DNA of 64,000 nucleotides from an uncultured Eggerthellaceae bacterium (GCA_910588205.1 CAJUQK010000006.1:22585-86584); one strand, 5' to 3'. Counted from the stretch's first letter, positions 51,422 to 61,607 are shown. A program made the numbers and translations. The notes: generated by a model not told the origin, from the letters alone.

Positions 51422-53050
51422 ATGGCTAAAGAGATAAAGTTCGACGCTGATGCCCGCTCTGGGCTTGCCGCTGGCGTCAGCAAGCTGTCCGATGCCGTCA
51501 AGGTCACCTTGGGGCCCAAGGGCCGTTATGTTGCTCTGGAGAAGTCCTATGGTGCCCCCACCATCACCAACGATGGTGTGACCGTTGCCAAGGAAGTGGA
51601 ACTGGAAGACAAGATCGAGAACATGGGCGCTCAGCTCGTGCGCGAAGTGGCCGTGAAGACCAACGACGTTGCCGGTGACGGCACCACCACGGCAACCCTG
51701 CTGGCTGATGTCATCGTGCAAGACGGCCTCAAGAACGTGACTGCCGGTGCTGATGCCCTGGCCATCCGTCGCGGCATCGAGCAGGCTACGGAAACGGTGG
51801 TCGAGGCCATCAAGAAGGCTGCCAAGAACGTTTCCACCAAGGAGCAGATCGCCAATGTGGGCACCATCTCTGCGGGCGATGCCACCATCGGTGAGAAGAT
51901 CGCTGAGGCCATGGCGAAGGTGGGCAAGGATGGCGCTATCAGCGTGGAGGAGAGCCAGACCTTCGGCATCGAGATGGATGTCGTGGAAGGCATGCAGTAT
52001 GACCGCGGCTACATCTCTCCTTACATGGCAACTGACATGGAGAAGATGGAAGCGGTCCTGAAGGATCCCTACATCCTGCTGACCGACCAAAAGGTGTCCA
52101 ACGTGCAGGACTTCATCCCGCTACTGGAAGAGGTCATGCGCTCTGGTCGTCCGCTGTTCCTGGTGGCGGAGGATGTTGATGGCGAAGCCTTGGCAACCCT
52201 GCTGCTGAACAAGCTTCGCGGCACGCTGAACGTGGTGGCCATCAAGGCCCCCGGCTTCGGGGATCGCCGCAAGCGCATCCTAGAGGACATCGCTGCCGTT
52301 ACGGGCGCCCAGGTCATCGACAAGGACTTCGGCATGACCTTGGCTGATGCCACCATCGACATGATGGGCACCGCTAAGACCGTCAAGGTCACCAAGGACA
52401 ACTCCCTGATCGTGGACGGCGCTGGCAAGAAGAAGGAGATCGAAGCCCGCATCGGCCAGATCAAGGCTGAGCTCGAGCGCACTGACTCCGACTTCGATCG
52501 CGAGAAGCTCCAGGAGCGCCTCTCCAAGCTCTCCGGTGGCGTTGCCGTGCTCAAGGTAGGCGCTGCTACCGAATCCGAGCTCAAGGAGAAGAAGTCTCGC
52601 ATCGAAGACGCCTTGCAGGCAACTCGTGCTGCTGTGGAAGAGGGCATCGTGGCCGGTGGCGGCGTGGCTCTGGTCAATGCCATCCCTGCTGTTGACAAGA
52701 TGAAGGTGGATGCGGACGAGCAGGTGGGCGTGAACATCATCCGTCGCGCTCTGGAGGCTCCGCTGCGTGCCATTGCCGAGAACGCTGGCTATGAGGGTAG
52801 CGTCGAGGTGGCCGAGGTCAAGAAGGCCAAGGCTGGCATGGGTCGCAACTACAAGACGGGCGAATGGGGCGACATGATCAAGATGGGCGTCAATGACCCG
52901 GTCAAGGTCACCCGCACCGCTCTTCAGTCTGCTGCCTCTGTGGCAAGCCTCATCCTCATAACCGAGGCTACCATCTCCGACATCCCCGAGGAAGGCCCCG
53001 ACCTCTCCGCTTTGGCTGGAGCTATGGGCGGTGGCGGCGGCATGTACTAG
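51422..53050 (+). CDS. groL: Chaperonin GroEL
   Basis: 542 residues, full length. VTLGPKGRYVALEKSYGAPT, NDVAGDGTTTATLLAD (ATP site), AIKAPGFGDRRK and the Gly-Gly-Met tail GGGGGMY. Fourteen-subunit folding chamber with GroES. The RYVALEKSYG form instead of RNVVLDK is typical of Coriobacteriia and some relatives. Followed by a strong terminator. Confidence 0.98.
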   Translation: MAKEIKFDADARSGLAAGVSKLSDAVKVTLGPKGRYVALEKSYGAPTITNDGVTVAKEVELEDKIENMGAQLVREVAVKTNDVAGDGTTTATLLADVIVQDGLKNVTAGADALAIRRGIEQATETVVEAIKKAAKNVSTKEQIANVGTISAGDATIGEKIAEAMAKVGKDGAISVEESQTFGIEMDVVEGMQYDRGYISPYMATDMEKMEAVLKDPYILLTDQKVSNVQDFIPLLEEVMRSGRPLFLVAEDVDGEALATLLLNKLRGTLNVVAIKAPGFGDRRKRILEDIAAVTGAQVIDKDFGMTLADATIDMMGTAKTVKVTKDNSLIVDGAGKKKEIEARIGQIKAELERTDSDFDREKLQERLSKLSGGVAVLKVGAATESELKEKKSRIEDALQATRAAVEEGIVAGGGVALVNAIPAVDKMKVDADEQVGVNIIRRALEAPLRAIAENAGYEGSVEVAEVKKAKAGMGRNYKTGEWGDMIKMGVNDPVKVTRTALQSAASVASLILITEATISDIPEEGPDLSALAGAMGGGGGMY

Positions 53051-53120
53051 CCGCTATTACGCCGCCGCTTCGCGGACGACGTAATAGATTGACGCTGCGA
53101 AGCCTCGGTGTCTTGGAACG

Positions 53121-53150
53121 AAAAAGGCCCCTGCATTGCAGGGGCCTTTT
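53121..53150. terminator. Bidirectional terminator after groEL
   Basis: AAAAAGGCCCCTGCA-TTGCAGGGGCC then TTTT: perfect 10-bp stem with A-run before and T-run after, serving groEL (+) and telA (-). Confidence 0.92.
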
Positions 53151-53176
53151 GATGTGCTCCGTTGAGGGAGGATGCG

Positions 53177-54331
53177 CTACTTCACTTCCATGAGCTTTTG
53201 CTTGAGCTCAGCCTCCATCTTGCGGATCTCCGCTTCGGCCTCTGCCCGCTTCTGACGGCCTTCGGCTTGGATCTGCATGACCTCATCGAAGGTCTGAATG
53301 AGATTGTCATTCGTTGCGCGAAGCGTTTCGATATCCACGATACCCCGCTCGCTGGCCCGTGCCACTTCCGTGGTGGATTGCTTGAGCTTCTCAGCATTCT
53401 TCTTCAGCAGCTCATTGGTCATGTCCGTGACGGCATTCTGGGCCTTGAGGGCTGCTTCATTGTTCGCCATGCCCAGTGCAAGCACCATCTGGCTCTTCCA
53501 CAGGGGGATGGTGTTCACCAACGTGGTCTGGATCTTCTCCACCATGAGCATCTCATTGTTCTGCACCAAGCGGATCTGAGGGGCCGTTTGCATGGCTATC
53601 ATGCGTGTGAGATCCAGGTCGGAGAGCTTCTTCTCGAATCGGACAAGGGAGGCTTCCAGCTTCTGCGCTGCTTCGGCGTCTTCCGTCCTTCCGCTGGCCT
53701 TCGCCTTGGCGCGTAGTTCTTGCAGCTCACCGCTTCGGACCTCTTCCAGGCGCTTCTTGCCTGCAAGCAGATACATGGTGAGCTCTTTGAAATAGGTGAG
53801 GTTCAGCTCGTAGAGCTTGTCCAGCATGGCCGCATCCTTCATGAGCGCCATCTGGTGCTTCTCCAAAGCGCCAACGATCTTGTTGACATTGGCCTCGGCC
53901 TTGTCATAGCGCGCTTTCATGGCCTGCACCTTGTTCGCCTGCTTCTTGAAGAAGCCGAAGAGGCCCTTCTCCTCTTCGGCATCGAAGCCCTTGAGCTCCA
54001 TCACCACGCCGGAGATGAGGTCTCCTGCCTCGCCAAGATCTTGGGTGCGCACGCGGTCCAAGGCGGTCTCGGAGAAATCTGCCATCTTCTTTTGGGCACC
54101 GGCACCATATTGGAGGACGGTGTTCGCATCCGCTACGTTGATCTGCTTCGAGAATGCCTCCACCTGAGCCATCTCTTCAGCAGAGAGCGAGTCTTCGAGG
54201 GCAGGTGCTTGCTGCGCCGAGCTTGGGATGACCTCCGCCTCAGTGACGATGACTGCCTCATCAGCCATGTTCGGCGTCAGGGTGAGCTCAGGTACGGGCG
54301 CGTTGGGGATAGGGGAGTGTTCCTCTGTCAT
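53177..54331 (-). CDS. TelA-like toxic anion resistance protein
   Basis: 384 residues from the ATG at 54331, which has GGAAGGA six bases upstream (the ATG at 54337 is too close). TelA/KlaA family: GLFGFFKKQANKVQAMKARY, LNKLYE-like MLDKLYELNLTYFKELTMYL, IRLVQNNEMLMVEKIQTTL and IPLWKSQMVLALG. Helical, coiled-coil, cytoplasmic. Linked to tellurite and envelope-stress tolerance. Coupled with the XpaC gene as in many Gram-positives. Confidence 0.93.
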   Translation of the reverse strand: MTEEHSPIPNAPVPELTLTPNMADEAVIVTEAEVIPSSAQQAPALEDSLSAEEMAQVEAFSKQINVADANTVLQYGAGAQKKMADFSETALDRVRTQDLGEAGDLISGVVMELKGFDAEEEKGLFGFFKKQANKVQAMKARYDKAEANVNKIVGALEKHQMALMKDAAMLDKLYELNLTYFKELTMYLLAGKKRLEEVRSGELQELRAKAKASGRTEDAEAAQKLEASLVRFEKKLSDLDLTRMIAMQTAPQIRLVQNNEMLMVEKIQTTLVNTIPLWKSQMVLALGMANNEAALKAQNAVTDMTNELLKKNAEKLKQSTTEVARASERGIVDIETLRATNDNLIQTFDEVMQIQAEGRQKRAEAEAEIRKMEAELKQKLMEVK

Positions 54332-54333
54332 GA

Positions 54334-55521
54334 TCATTCCTTCCGGTTGTTGATCGTGTCTTCAGGCTTGCTGTCGAAGGGGCTCTCAGTGAGCCCTTCC
54401 TGGGCCAGGATGACGTTGAGAACGGATATCTCAGAGGATACGTCCATGGAAAGGTCAGCGAAGGTGTCATCAAGGAGCTTCTCGTAAGCCTGGATGAGCA
54501 CATCTAAGGTGGATTCTATCTCGCGCCGGGAGCTCTTGATGTTCTCCCCTTGGACCTGCTGTTCCTCCAGAGCATCGTAGGCGGTGAGCAGCTTCACAGT
54601 GGTGGGAAGGTAGTAATCCGTGAGACGCCCCAGTTGGTCTAGGACGCGTGGTTCGCATTTGACTCGATCCAAGATGCGGCCAACCACCCCTTCGATATGC
54701 ACGATGCGCTGGCTGACACCTCCATCAGCTATGTTTACATCAAGCTGGTGGATCTGCTTGAGGAATCCTGTGCCCGTGGTGATGAAGCTGCGCACCTCTG
54801 GGCTCAGGTTGTCGATGTGATCTGGAGTGGGTTGGGCAGCAGCCTGGGCACGACGGCGCCTCTGCTCTTCCAGTGCCTTTTGTTGCTGGGCTGACCGGAG
54901 CTGGAGGTAGTGCTGATAGGCCTCATCGGTCACGATGAGCGTGCGCTGCTCTGCATCCAGGTGACCTTGGGGGAGCATCCCGCGGCGCAGGAGCTCTTGG
55001 ATGGCAGAGACGATCTTCGCAGGCTTCTGTCCGGTTGCCTGGGCTATCTCTGCGATAGGCACCGCTTCACGGTTTCCGAAGATGCGCTGGAGCGTGCTCA
55101 GTTGCCGCGCCATCTTCAGCCGCTTGGTGCCGCTCACTAAAAGCATGAGAGAGGGGACGAAGAAAGCCGCCATCACCGCCGTACCTATGATGGCGTTCGG
55201 GATGCCTATCCAAGGAGCGGTGATCAAACAGCTCAAGAGCGGAAGGCCGAAGCTGAAAGCGAAGATGCCGCCGAGGGCCGTCCGTATCACCCCTCCGCGC
55301 TTCGCTTTTGCGATCTTCCCGAACCGACTCTCCATGAGAGCCTGCTGCTGAGCTTGGAGGGCCCGCTGCTGGGCTTGGGCCTGATTGGCTCGGTAGCCCT
55401 CTACGGCTTGGCCGATAGCATCTCCTATGGCGCTTCCCGCTGTGGTCAGCCCTTTTGCAACGTTTCCTGCGACCTCACGGCAAAGCCGTTCGAAATCTTC
55501 TTGATTGTTCTGAGAGGGCAT
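54334..55521 (-). CDS. XpaC-like protein (BCIP hydrolase family)
   Basis: 395 residues. Gln/Ala-rich N-terminus, two membrane helices (about 85-128), a winged-helix-like stretch (VPIAEIAQATGQKPAKIVSA), a Gln-rich coil and an XpaC C-terminal helical domain (IRRIL-type VVGRILDRVKCEP, YYLPTTVKLLTAYDAL, FADLSMDVSSEISVLN). XpaC was named for hydrolysis of an indolyl phosphate dye but the real role is unknown. First gene of the pair with telA. Confidence 0.9.
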   Translation of the reverse strand: MPSQNNQEDFERLCREVAGNVAKGLTTAGSAIGDAIGQAVEGYRANQAQAQQRALQAQQQALMESRFGKIAKAKRGGVIRTALGGIFAFSFGLPLLSCLITAPWIGIPNAIIGTAVMAAFFVPSLMLLVSGTKRLKMARQLSTLQRIFGNREAVPIAEIAQATGQKPAKIVSAIQELLRRGMLPQGHLDAEQRTLIVTDEAYQHYLQLRSAQQQKALEEQRRRRAQAAAQPTPDHIDNLSPEVRSFITTGTGFLKQIHQLDVNIADGGVSQRIVHIEGVVGRILDRVKCEPRVLDQLGRLTDYYLPTTVKLLTAYDALEEQQVQGENIKSSRREIESTLDVLIQAYEKLLDDTFADLSMDVSSEISVLNVILAQEGLTESPFDSKPEDTINNRKE

Positions 55522-55590
55522 TCATATCCTGTTCGATATCCGGTGCCAGTGGTGGTGATATTACCACGGAATGGACGAGATGGGCGTTGC

Positions 55591-56457
55591 TCAAGCGAAG
55601 ATGAGGATGAGTCCTAAGAGCATGCCGACCATGACGGCGAACGCAGGTGCTTTTGATTTGTAGATGAGATACGCCTCGGGCAGTATCTCGCCATAGACCA
55701 CATAGGCCATGGCTCCTGAGGCGAACCCAAGGCTCAAAGCCAACCCCAACGGCCCTACATCACCCAGCCAAAGACCAAGCCAAGCCCCCAGCAAGGTAGG
55801 GATGCCGCAGGTGGCTGTGAGCAGCACTGCACGGAGCTTGCCCATGCCTCCGCTCATGAGTGGTACAGCCACTGCCATACCTTCAGGGATATTGTGCAGT
55901 CCGATGAGCACGGCCATGATCATGCCCGACCCCACTAAAAGGTCATCAGAGGCTGCAAAGCTGGCACCGATGGTCATGCCTTCAGGGATGTTGTGCAAGG
56001 CGATGGCGGCAGCCATGACGATGCCTGCCACGATCAAGGAGGCGCGCGAGTCCCTGCGCCGGATATGCTCGTTCAGATGATCGGCATGGATCAGCTCGTC
56101 CAGATCATCATGGGTCTTCGGATGATTCACATCTCCCGTGTGAGGCACTTCTTTGCTGGTCTTCCTGTCAATGGCTACATTCAGACCGTAGACCACCCCG
56201 ATACCCACCGAGAAGGCGATGACCACGATCCATACGCCCAACCCACTGGCCTCTTGTGCGGATTCGGTGGCTTCGATGAGCAGGTCGAAGCAGACGATAG
56301 AGGACATGACGCCGCCTGCGAAGGCTAGGAGCAGACTGACTACCTTGTTGGACTTGCTATTGAACAGTGCGCCGATGATGCCGCCTAGCCCTGTGCCTCC
56401 TGCACCGGATATCAGCGTCACGATGGTGACGAATGCGAATGGGCTGATGGCCTCCAT
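55591..56457 (-). CDS. ZIP-family metal transporter
   Basis: 288 residues, eight membrane helices. Metal-binding helices carry ALHNIPEGMTIGASFA and GLHNIPEGMAVAVPLM; a His/Asp-rich cytoplasmic loop (HTGDVNHPKTHDDLDEL, HADHLNEHIRR) lies at about 105-135. Imports zinc or another divalent metal. Second ZIP gene at 63017-63811. Confidence 0.93.
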   Translation of the reverse strand: MEAISPFAFVTIVTLISGAGGTGLGGIIGALFNSKSNKVVSLLLAFAGGVMSSIVCFDLLIEATESAQEASGLGVWIVVIAFSVGIGVVYGLNVAIDRKTSKEVPHTGDVNHPKTHDDLDELIHADHLNEHIRRRDSRASLIVAGIVMAAAIALHNIPEGMTIGASFAASDDLLVGSGMIMAVLIGLHNIPEGMAVAVPLMSGGMGKLRAVLLTATCGIPTLLGAWLGLWLGDVGPLGLALSLGFASGAMAYVVYGEILPEAYLIYKSKAPAFAVMVGMLLGLILIFA

Positions 56458-56598
56458 GAGCCTCTCCTGTTAGCGACCGTTGACTTTTCTCAAGGATAGC
56501 ACCAAACAGTGCTTGGTAAGGTTCCTTTGATGCGCCATTCGGCTTACGCCTTTGCAACGGTGGTGGGGAGCCGGGAAGGTTGCCGCTAGAATGCAGCT

Positions 56599-57591
56599 AT
56601 GGACGGTTTTCTTCACATAGCCGAGCACGTGGTAAGCCATGCCGTGGCGGATACGCTATACCTGGTCCCGTTCCTCTACATCACCTACCTGCTCATGGAA
56701 TGGCTGGAGCATAAGACCGGGTCGAAGACCCAAGAGGCCATCAAGCGTGCGGGGGCGGCGGGCCCGGTGATCGGCGCTCTGCTCGGGGTGGTGCCCCAAT
56801 GCGGCTTCTCGGCTGTCTCGGCCACGCTCTATGCTGGACGTGTCATCACGCTGGGCACCCTCTTCGCCGTCTTCCTCTCCACGTCTGATGAGATGCTTCC
56901 CGTCTTCCTGGCGGAACAGGTCCCGCTTTCCACCATCGCCTCCATTATGGGAGCGAAGGTGATCGTAGGCATGCTCATGGGCTTTCTGGTAGATGCGGTC
57001 CTGCGTCTAGCGCGGCGCTATCATCAGAGTTACCGGATCCATGAGCTGTGCGAACAGGACCAGTGCGGTTGCGGCCCTGAATGCAACACCTGCGAAGAGC
57101 ACCCAGAACTGGTATATCAGCATGCCGAGGACTGCTGTGCAGGTTGTTCCCATGACCATCATGCTCACCAGCACGGCCATGATGACCACGGGTGGAAAGG
57201 TATCCTGATCTCGGCGTTGAAGCACACGGTCCAGGTCATGGTGTTCATCTTCCTGATCACGCTCGCCTTGGATGCGGTGGTAGAGATCATCGGCGAAGAG
57301 GCGCTTGCCGCCTTCTTGGAGAGCAACTCCATTCTGGCTATCTTCGCCTCCGCTCTGGTGGGGCTCATCCCGAACTGCGCCGCTTCCATCGTGATCGCCG
57401 ACCTCTATATCGAAGGCGTCCTTGCTGCTCCTGCCATGTTCGCGGGGCTTCTGGTCTCGGCGGGCGTGGGGCTGCTGGTGCTCATCCGCACGAATCGCCA
57501 TTGGAAGCAGAACGTGGCCATCATCGCCGGGCTCTATGCCATGGGTGTCCTCTGGGGCTTCATCTGTCTCGCCTTCGGCGTGACGTTCTAG
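56599..57591 (+). CDS. Arsenic/manganese-efflux-type permease with Cys/His-rich loop
   Basis: 330 residues. Eight to ten membrane helices in two halves with repeated motifs GVVPQCGFSAVSATLYAGRV and LVGLIPNCAASIVIADLYIE. The middle loop (about 148-198) contains nine Cys and a dozen His (CEQDQCGCGPECNTCEEH; HDHHAHQHGHDDHG), a likely metal sensor or store. The family is annotated as arsenic efflux or putative manganese transporter; ligand not proven. Divergent from the ZIP importer, which suggests metal homeostasis. Confidence 0.82.
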   Translation: MDGFLHIAEHVVSHAVADTLYLVPFLYITYLLMEWLEHKTGSKTQEAIKRAGAAGPVIGALLGVVPQCGFSAVSATLYAGRVITLGTLFAVFLSTSDEMLPVFLAEQVPLSTIASIMGAKVIVGMLMGFLVDAVLRLARRYHQSYRIHELCEQDQCGCGPECNTCEEHPELVYQHAEDCCAGCSHDHHAHQHGHDDHGWKGILISALKHTVQVMVFIFLITLALDAVVEIIGEEALAAFLESNSILAIFASALVGLIPNCAASIVIADLYIEGVLAAPAMFAGLLVSAGVGLLVLIRTNRHWKQNVAIIAGLYAMGVLWGFICLAFGVTF

Positions 57592-57673
57592 CGAACGGTC
57601 TTGCAAGAGGATACAGAACTTGAAGCGCATCTGCGAAGGTTCTATGGTTGTAGAAGTTGGCGAAGATAGCGAA

Positions 57674-57749
57674 TGGTGGGCCGTGAGGGAGTCGAACCCG
57701 CGACCTTGGGATTAAAAGTCCCCTGCTCTACCAGCTGAGCTAACGGCCC
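57674..57749 (-). tRNA. tRNA-Lys (anticodon UUU)
   Basis: 76 bases with encoded CCA: acceptor GGGCCGT, D arm GCTCAGCTGGTAGAGC, anticodon loop CTTTTAA giving TTT, T loop GGTTCGACTCC. Cloverleaf complete. Confidence 0.96.
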
Positions 57750-57874
57750 ACGAAAAGACAGCGAACGAATTCTATCCTTCGCAGGTAACGAGGTCAAATC
57801 ACATCATGGTCTTCCTGGGCGCTTGCTGTCAGAGATGATTAGAATCGAAGCGGTGACATGAAGGAGGAGTGAGC

Positions 57875-58303
57875 ATGGGAACGAAGAAGATCCTCGTAGC
57901 CTACGATGGCTCCCAGCCAGCTCAGAAGGCGTTGAGCATCATGAGCGAGCTGGCCAAGATCGATGCTGACATACAGATAGTGCTCGTCCATGTGATGCGC
58001 TTGTTCTCGTCAGGGGCTGCTGCGGCAGGGATAGATACCGTGGTCATGGATGAGGCCGCTCCCATCAAGGCGGAGCTGGATCAGATCGCCCAAAGCCTGC
58101 CGAACAAGACCGAGGTCAAGATATTGAAAGGCTCCTCTCCAGCTGACCTTATCCTGAATTGTGCTCAGGATGAAGGGGTTGACATGATCATCATGGGGAG
58201 TCGCGGAAAGGGCGGCGTCAAAGGATATCTGGGGTCGGTCAGCTATGCCGTAGTGAAGGATTCCCCGGTTACGGTGATGATCGCGAAGGATGCGGGCGAA
58301 TAG
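57875..58303 (+). CDS. Universal stress protein
   Basis: 142 residues from the ATG at 57875, seven bases after AAGGAGG. UspA fold with VAYDGSQPAQKAL and the ATP-binding GSRGKGGVKGYLGSVSYAVV. Binds ATP in related proteins. Ends three bases before the MFS gene, so co-transcribed. Confidence 0.94.
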   Translation: MGTKKILVAYDGSQPAQKALSIMSELAKIDADIQIVLVHVMRLFSSGAAAAGIDTVVMDEAAPIKAELDQIAQSLPNKTEVKILKGSSPADLILNCAQDEGVDMIIMGSRGKGGVKGYLGSVSYAVVKDSPVTVMIAKDAGE

Positions 58304-58306
58304 CCC

Positions 58307-59638
58307 ATGGGTGCAGCCATTGACAAAGAGCTGAGGGCGTCACCTGGTACGGATAGGACGGGGCAGTCAAACCCGAAGAAGGGGTTCGCGCCCCTGTGGA
58401 CACGGGATTTCATCTTAGGCACGCTCGTTAACTTCGTGCTGTCCTGCAATTACTTCATGCTCACGGTGGTGATGACTGCCTATGCCATGGATGTCTACTA
58501 CGCGCCTGCCGCCCTGGCCGCTTTTTGCGCCAGCATCTTCATCATCGGTACGCTGATAGCCCGGCTGGCATCTCCTTCGCTCATGGAGAGGCTCGGGCGC
58601 AAGCGGCTGCTCATCTTGGGTACGGCCTTCGGTTGCGGGATGTCCGCGCTGTATCTGCTTGATACGCCTCTAGGAGCGCTCATGGGCATCCGTCTGCTCC
58701 ATGGCATAGCCTATGGCATCTGCTCTACCACCATAGCCACCATCGTGACCGCTCTTGTCCCTGCTTCCCGCAAGGGGGAGGGCATCGGCTATTACATGCT
58801 CTCGGTCACGTTGGGCGCCGCTATCGGGCCCTTCGCGGGGATTCTCATCTCCCGCCATGTCAGCTACGACGTCCTCTTCATCAGCGCCGCGTTGGTCTTG
58901 GTGGCGGCAATGCTCCTGGTCTTCCCTCTCCGGGTAAGGGGGCCGCAGAAGTCCTCGGCTGCTGCTCAGGAAGAGCTGGCGGGAGAGGAGCTGGCAGGGT
59001 CTGCGGAAGGGCGGCGGGAAGAGGCTGCAGCTGCAAAGGCGGCAACGCCTGCCCTTAAGGCATCCGGTCAGGAGGGCTGTCGGTGGGATAAGGTGATCGA
59101 AAGGGGCGCCATACCCATCTCCTCGGTCTGCTTCCTCATCTTCTTCGGATATTCGTCCCTCCTCACCTTCCTTACGCCCTTCGCAGAATCAGTGGGTCTC
59201 ACGCGGGCGGCTAGCGTGTTCTTCATCGTCTACGCCCTGAGCATGTTCCTGACGCGCCCCTTCACCGGACGCGCTTTCGATCGGCGTGGTCCTCTACTGG
59301 TCATGATTCCGGCATTCTTCTCCTTCACCGCAGGCATGGTCATGCTGGCCTTTGCGTCGAATGACTGGATGATCTTGGGAAGCGCACTGCTTTGCGGCTA
59401 TGGTGTGGGCACCGTGCAATCCTGCGGTTTGGCTATGGCGGTCAAAAAGGCTCCGGACGATCGGCTGAGCATTGCGAATGCCACCTTCTATATGTTCTTG
59501 GATATAGGCGTGGGGGTAGGGCCGTTGCTCTTGGGGCTGCTCGTGCCCATCGTAGGCTATCCGCTGATGTATATAGCCATGGCTGGGGTGGGTCTGTTGG
59601 CGCTGGTGGTCTTTCTCGTCATCCGCAGGCGGTATTGA
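58307..59638 (+). CDS. MFS transporter
   Basis: 443 residues, twelve membrane helices, MFS signature LASPSLMERLGRKRLL between helices 2 and 3 and TRPFTGRAFDRRGPLL in the second half. A charged Ala/Glu-rich loop (about 205-262) separates the halves. Drug-exporter-like; substrate unknown. Operon with the stress protein. Confidence 0.93.
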   Translation: MGAAIDKELRASPGTDRTGQSNPKKGFAPLWTRDFILGTLVNFVLSCNYFMLTVVMTAYAMDVYYAPAALAAFCASIFIIGTLIARLASPSLMERLGRKRLLILGTAFGCGMSALYLLDTPLGALMGIRLLHGIAYGICSTTIATIVTALVPASRKGEGIGYYMLSVTLGAAIGPFAGILISRHVSYDVLFISAALVLVAAMLLVFPLRVRGPQKSSAAAQEELAGEELAGSAEGRREEAAAAKAATPALKASGQEGCRWDKVIERGAIPISSVCFLIFFGYSSLLTFLTPFAESVGLTRAASVFFIVYALSMFLTRPFTGRAFDRRGPLLVMIPAFFSFTAGMVMLAFASNDWMILGSALLCGYGVGTVQSCGLAMAVKKAPDDRLSIANATFYMFLDIGVGVGPLLLGLLVPIVGYPLMYIAMAGVGLLALVVFLVIRRRY

Positions 59639-59669
59639 TGATGGACAAGGCCGGGTGTTCGCCACCCAG

Positions 59670-61475
59670 CTATTCCAAGAACGCTCCCGTTTGGCGGTTC
59701 CAGAGGCTGGCATATTCGCCATCTTGCAACAGCAGCTCCTCATGAGTACCGTCTTCTGCAACGGTGCCATCGCGAAGCACTACGATGCGGTCCAGGCTGG
59801 CCACCGTGGAAAGCCGGTGAGCAACCACGATGGTGGTCCGCCCAGCCATCAGCTTGCGAAGCGCGTCTTGGACCAGAGCTTCGCTTTCCGAATCCAGAGC
59901 GGATGTGGCTTCATCCAGCACCAGGATGGGTGCATCGGTCAGCATGGCCCGTGCGATGGCGATGCGTTGGCGCTGGCCCCCTGAGAGCTTCACACCGCGT
60001 TCGCCGGTCAACGTCTCGAAACCCTGGGGCAGCCGTTCGATGAATTCCAATGCGTTGGCTTGCTGGGCGGCTGCGCGGATCTCCTCCGGCGTGGCATCGG
60101 GCCGTCCATAGGCGATGTTCTCGGCTATGGTGCGGTGGAACAGCATGGCCTCCTGGGGTACATAGGCTATGGTGCGTCGCAGGCTCTGCTGGGTCACTTT
60201 CGCTACGCTCTGCCCATCCACCAGGATGCTGCCTTCTTGGATGTCGGCCAACCGCAGGAGCAGCTTGGTGAGCGTGGTCTTGCCAGCACCGCTCATGCCC
60301 ACCAAGCCCACGCGCTGACCAGCAGGGATATGCAGGTTGAAACCGTCGAATACCACCGTTTCCACGCCGCCGTCGGTGTAGCTGAAGCCGATATCTTGGA
60401 AGTCTATGTCTCCCAACTCCACCACCAGCGGCTGAGCATCGGGAGCATCAGCCACCAAGCGCGGTTCGTCCAGCACAGCCGTCATGCCGCTGGCATCGCC
60501 GAACACCTGGTTGAGCCGCTGGAGACCCGTATTGATGAAGTTGAACTGGTTCGTCAGCGTATAGGTGTAGGTGAACATGATCACCAGGGTTCCTGCTGAG
60601 ATGCCGAACCAGGCATTCCCACCTGCGATGAACACGGTGACCACGCTCATGATGACCACGGTGATGCAGGCGGTGATGACACCGCGGGCGATGGAGGACA
60701 TCATGCGTTTGGAATCGCGCGCCACGACATCGCGATTGGCTGCATCGAAGAGGTTGCGCTCGTAGTCTTCGCGGCCGCAGGTCTTCACGGCCAAGATGTT
60801 CGTCACGGCATCAGAGAGCTCTCCGGACAGCCGGTTCTGGGCATCGGCAGCTTGCTCGTTCAGGTGCAGGATGCGCTTGTACATGAGATAGGACACGCTG
60901 GCATAGATCACCAGCAGCACCATCAATACGGCCACATAGGCGGGAACGACGGGGAGCAGCAGCGCGCAGGTGAACACCACCGAGCAGATGACGGGGAGGA
61001 ACGGGAAGGTGATGGTGTTCATCAGCAGCGTATAGGCGCTCATGAACTTGGAGGTCTGACTGACCAGCGTGCCACCGAAACGACTGGAGTGGAATGACAT
61101 GGACTGGTTGGACAGGGCATCGAAGGCCATGGTGGCCAGATCGTAGTTCGCTGCTATCTGCAGCTTCCAGGCGGTCAGATCCTGGAGCTTGCTGCATGCT
61201 TGACCGAGCACATTGATGAGGATGAGCGCCGCGATGTAAGGCCCGAATACGGATAGCACCTCATCGGCGGCTACAGGGCCAGCGCTGACGCGGTCGACGA
61301 TGAGGCTCATCACGTAGGGATTCCCGTAGGTGAGCAGCCCCACGAAGCCGATGGTGGAGGCCAGAAGCCCTAGGAAGAGGCCCAGGTGATTGCGCGTGGC
61401 TATCCAGTAGTAGTGCAGGGTGCGCCGGGTCAGGGTATGCTTTATGCGCTTGGATTCCTGTTTGGGGTTCGACAT
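59670..61475 (-). CDS. ABC exporter, fused permease-ATPase
   Basis: 601 residues from the ATG at 61475 (GATGAGGAAACGG upstream). Six membrane helices (about 25-310), then an ATPase: Walker A LVGMSGAGKTTLTKLL, YVPQEAMLFHRTI, signature LSGGQRQRIAIARAM, Walker B ILVLDEATSALDSES, VAHRLSTV. Works as a homodimer of the MsbA/LmrA type. No second half-transporter is adjacent. Confidence 0.95.
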   Translation of the reverse strand: MSNPKQESKRIKHTLTRRTLHYYWIATRNHLGLFLGLLASTIGFVGLLTYGNPYVMSLIVDRVSAGPVAADEVLSVFGPYIAALILINVLGQACSKLQDLTAWKLQIAANYDLATMAFDALSNQSMSFHSSRFGGTLVSQTSKFMSAYTLLMNTITFPFLPVICSVVFTCALLLPVVPAYVAVLMVLLVIYASVSYLMYKRILHLNEQAADAQNRLSGELSDAVTNILAVKTCGREDYERNLFDAANRDVVARDSKRMMSSIARGVITACITVVIMSVVTVFIAGGNAWFGISAGTLVIMFTYTYTLTNQFNFINTGLQRLNQVFGDASGMTAVLDEPRLVADAPDAQPLVVELGDIDFQDIGFSYTDGGVETVVFDGFNLHIPAGQRVGLVGMSGAGKTTLTKLLLRLADIQEGSILVDGQSVAKVTQQSLRRTIAYVPQEAMLFHRTIAENIAYGRPDATPEEIRAAAQQANALEFIERLPQGFETLTGERGVKLSGGQRQRIAIARAMLTDAPILVLDEATSALDSESEALVQDALRKLMAGRTTIVVAHRLSTVASLDRIVVLRDGTVAEDGTHEELLLQDGEYASLWNRQTGAFLE

Positions 61476-61607
61476 CCGTTTCCTCATCAACCGCTTCCAT
61501 CTACCTGTGGGGATTGTAGCGGTCTTGCCCCTTTAGCGTACAATGATGCCGTTTCGGCAGATTCGCTTCACGACAGCTTTCGTGAAGGCGCGAGGGAACG
61601 GATAGCC

